Shown: piece after piece, positions 5,136 through 6,443 of the stretch | Numbering within the stretch: the stretch's first letter is position 1 | How the letters are laid out: each line of letters opens with the position of its first letter | NCBI GenBank assembly: GCA_964462145.1 | Contig: CAYWYB010000311.1 | Span: forward strand, 1-6,443 | Direction: 5' to 3' | DNA length: 6,443 bases | Source of the DNA: GCA-2731375 sp964462145 | GTDB lineage: Bacteria > Pseudomonadota > Alphaproteobacteria > GCA-2731375 | The notes under the pieces: model-generated | What the model was told of the DNA's origin: nothing | What the model saw: only the letters and a program-made list of their open reading frames with translations | The model's database searches: none | Made by a program: the position numbers and the translations under genes

Positions 5136-6443
5136 CTATTTGCTGTTTCTCAATGCCTCTGTCGCGGCTTCATTCACGGCGCCGTCGTCGTCGAGCGCCA
5201 CGCCGTATAGATCCTGCGCCGCCTGGGCCGAGACCATGCCGTCACGTACATCCATGGCAACCTTGTCCGGATCCCGCCGCATAGGATCGCCATAGCCGCC
5301 GCCGCCGGGCATCTCCAGATGCAGGCGGTCATTGCGCGGAATGGATTGCGTGCCCTTATTGTTCAGAACCTCGCCCGAGGTCAATTCGACCTTGCCGGTG
5401 AAACCATCCATGCCGCCTTCCCGCCCGCGTGGGGCATGGTGGACACGGTCAAAGGTGGCAGCGATGGCAAAGGGCGCGTTTTCGGAACTGGCGATCTCCA
5501 TCACCTGGCCGGTGCCGCCGCGGAATTCGCCCGCGCCGCCCGAATCCGTGCGGTATTCCTTTTTCCAGACCACGATGGGCGCAATGGATTCGTTGATCTC
5601 CACCGGCGTGTTGCGCACGCCGGAGGGAAATGCCGTGGCCGACAAACCATCCTTGTGCGGCCGCGCGCCGGCGCCGCCCGTATGGAACAGGCCCACCGCG
5701 AACGGCGTGGCATCGCCAAAATCCTCGTCCGGCACCAGGCCATGGCCGCCCATGAGGGCCGGGTTCCACAGGCACGACGTACCCTCGGCGGGCGCCCGGT
5801 CGGCAACCGCCTTATGCAGGCAGCCCATGACCACATCGGGCAGCATTTGTCCCGTGATGTGGCGGGCGGCGACGGCACAGGGGTGCGGCGCGTTCAGGAT
5901 CGTGCCCTCGGGCGCGGTGACTTTCACCGCCGAGAGCGAGCCCGCGTTGTTGGGCACGGTCGGCCCCACCAGGCAGCGCACGCCGAACGAGGCATAGGCC
6001 TGGGTATAGGTGATCGGCACGTTGATGCCCTTGTTGGAAACCCCGGTGGAACCGGCGAAATCCACGTAGATGCCATCGTCCGCAATGGTCAGGGCGGCGA
6101 CCAGATCCAGCGGTTTGTCATAGCCGTCAACCCGCATGGAATTGTGATAGGTGCCCTTGGGCAGCGTGGCGATTTCATCCAGCATGGCCTGGTGGGAATG
6201 TTCCACCATGTACTGGCCCAACTCGTCCAGATTATCCAGGCCGAATTCGTCCATCATCTCCACCAGGCGGCGGCAGCCGATTTCGTTACAGGCGGTGAGA
6301 GAGTACAAATCACCCTCGACCTGAATGGGCTCGCGCACGTTGGCGCGGACGATCTCCAGAATGGCCTCGTCCATCTTACCGGCCTTGGCGAGCGGCAGGA
6401 TCGGCAGATACAGCCCCTCGTCATAGACCTGCCGGCCATCGGC
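5136..6443 (-). CDS. hyuB: Hydantoinase B/oxoprolinase family protein, 3' part (5' end outside window)
   Basis: The C-terminal 435 residues of a HyuB-type subunit, which works with HyuA in ATP-dependent opening of hydantoin or 5-oxoproline-like rings. The frame is open from the window edge, so the ATG at 6374 is internal (the family segment Y-D-E-G-L-Y-L-P precedes it) and about 100 or more N-terminal residues lie outside. Numbered from the edge, landmarks are the ANVREP segment near 34, DFAGST (128-133), NAPHP (184-188), the Gly-rich GGAGEFRGGTGQ (302-313), and PGGGGYGDP (379-387) followed by R-D-P-D-K-V and the short C-terminal helix. All are in family order with no frameshift. The HyuA partner is not seen and would be expected beyond the right edge. 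bcp follows at 13 bases, so both are likely on one transcript. Substrate unknown. Confidence 0.93.
   Translation of the reverse strand, partial: ADGRQVYDEGLYLPILPLAKAGKMDEAILEIVRANVREPIQVEGDLYSLTACNEIGCRRLVEMMDEFGLDNLDELGQYMVEHSHQAMLDEIATLPKGTYHNSMRVDGYDKPLDLVAALTIADDGIYVDFAGSTGVSNKGINVPITYTQAYASFGVRCLVGPTVPNNAGSLSAVKVTAPEGTILNAPHPCAVAARHITGQMLPDVVMGCLHKAVADRAPAEGTSCLWNPALMGGHGLVPDEDFGDATPFAVGLFHTGGAGARPHKDGLSATAFPSGVRNTPVEINESIAPIVVWKKEYRTDSGGAGEFRGGTGQVMEIASSENAPFAIAATFDRVHHAPRGREGGMDGFTGKVELTSGEVLNNKGTQSIPRNDRLHLEMPGGGGYGDPMRRDPDKVAMDVRDGMVSAQAAQDLYGVALDDDGAVNEAATEALRNSK

Noticed and set aside
4685..5284. Open frame of 199 codons on the + strand across bcp and the end of hyuB
   Set aside because: It spans two real genes and their junction on the other strand, and ends in an Arg/Pro-rich tail with no domain.
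5332..5997. Open frame of 221 codons on the + strand inside hyuB
   Set aside because: It is fully antisense to a well-conserved HyuB region, with Pro/Ser/Arg-rich composition and no family likeness.

Overview
The window is a stretch of high-GC, densely packed bacterial DNA. The gene content (a peptide deformylase without fmt beside it, a tandem-rhodanese sulfurtransferase, Bcp, a hydantoinase B subunit, a PAS_5-type protein and an EutA/maleate-isomerase-like racemase) and the codon style suggest an alphaproteobacterium, possibly Rhodospirillales-like. That placement is inference from protein flavour; no rRNA or other taxonomic marker is present. I see no mobile element, CRISPR array, tRNA or rRNA, and no gene-free stretch longer than about 50 bases.

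Layout, + strand (1-3557): a tightly spaced run of six genes. They are the 3' part of a short-chain dehydrogenase/reductase, a carboxymuconolactone-decarboxylase/AhpD-like protein, a small two-helix membrane protein whose best start is a rare ATT codon, a peptide deformylase, a METTL27-like SAM-dependent methyltransferase, and a two-domain sulfurtransferase. Gaps are 30, 14, -1, 5 and 12 bases, and most genes have a visible Shine-Dalgarno sequence, so co-transcription is likely. The products do not form one known pathway. They mix small-molecule redox and hydrolysis, N-formyl removal, methylation and sulfur transfer.

Middle (3574-4652): a small PAS_5-type protein on the - strand and, head to head with it, a racemase/maleate-isomerase-like gene on the + strand. 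Both lack a normal 5' end at the same place, near 4036-4047. The PAS frame has no ATG/GTG at its natural N-terminus. The racemase frame runs back in homology to a TGA at 4041-4043 and lacks roughly the first 35 residues of its family. This looks like a rearrangement or deletion scar, a decayed gene pair, or an assembly fault.

Right side, - strand (4649-6443): bcp peroxiredoxin follows 13 bases downstream of a hydantoinase B/oxoprolinase gene that runs off the right edge. The two probably share a transcript. bcp converges on the racemase-like gene with a 4-base overlap.

I do not see a clearly new multi-gene system. The observations most worth a second look are the shared broken 5' junction near 4040, the ATT start at 1187, the altered motif II of the deformylase, and the missing substrate-binding arginine of the sulfurtransferase.
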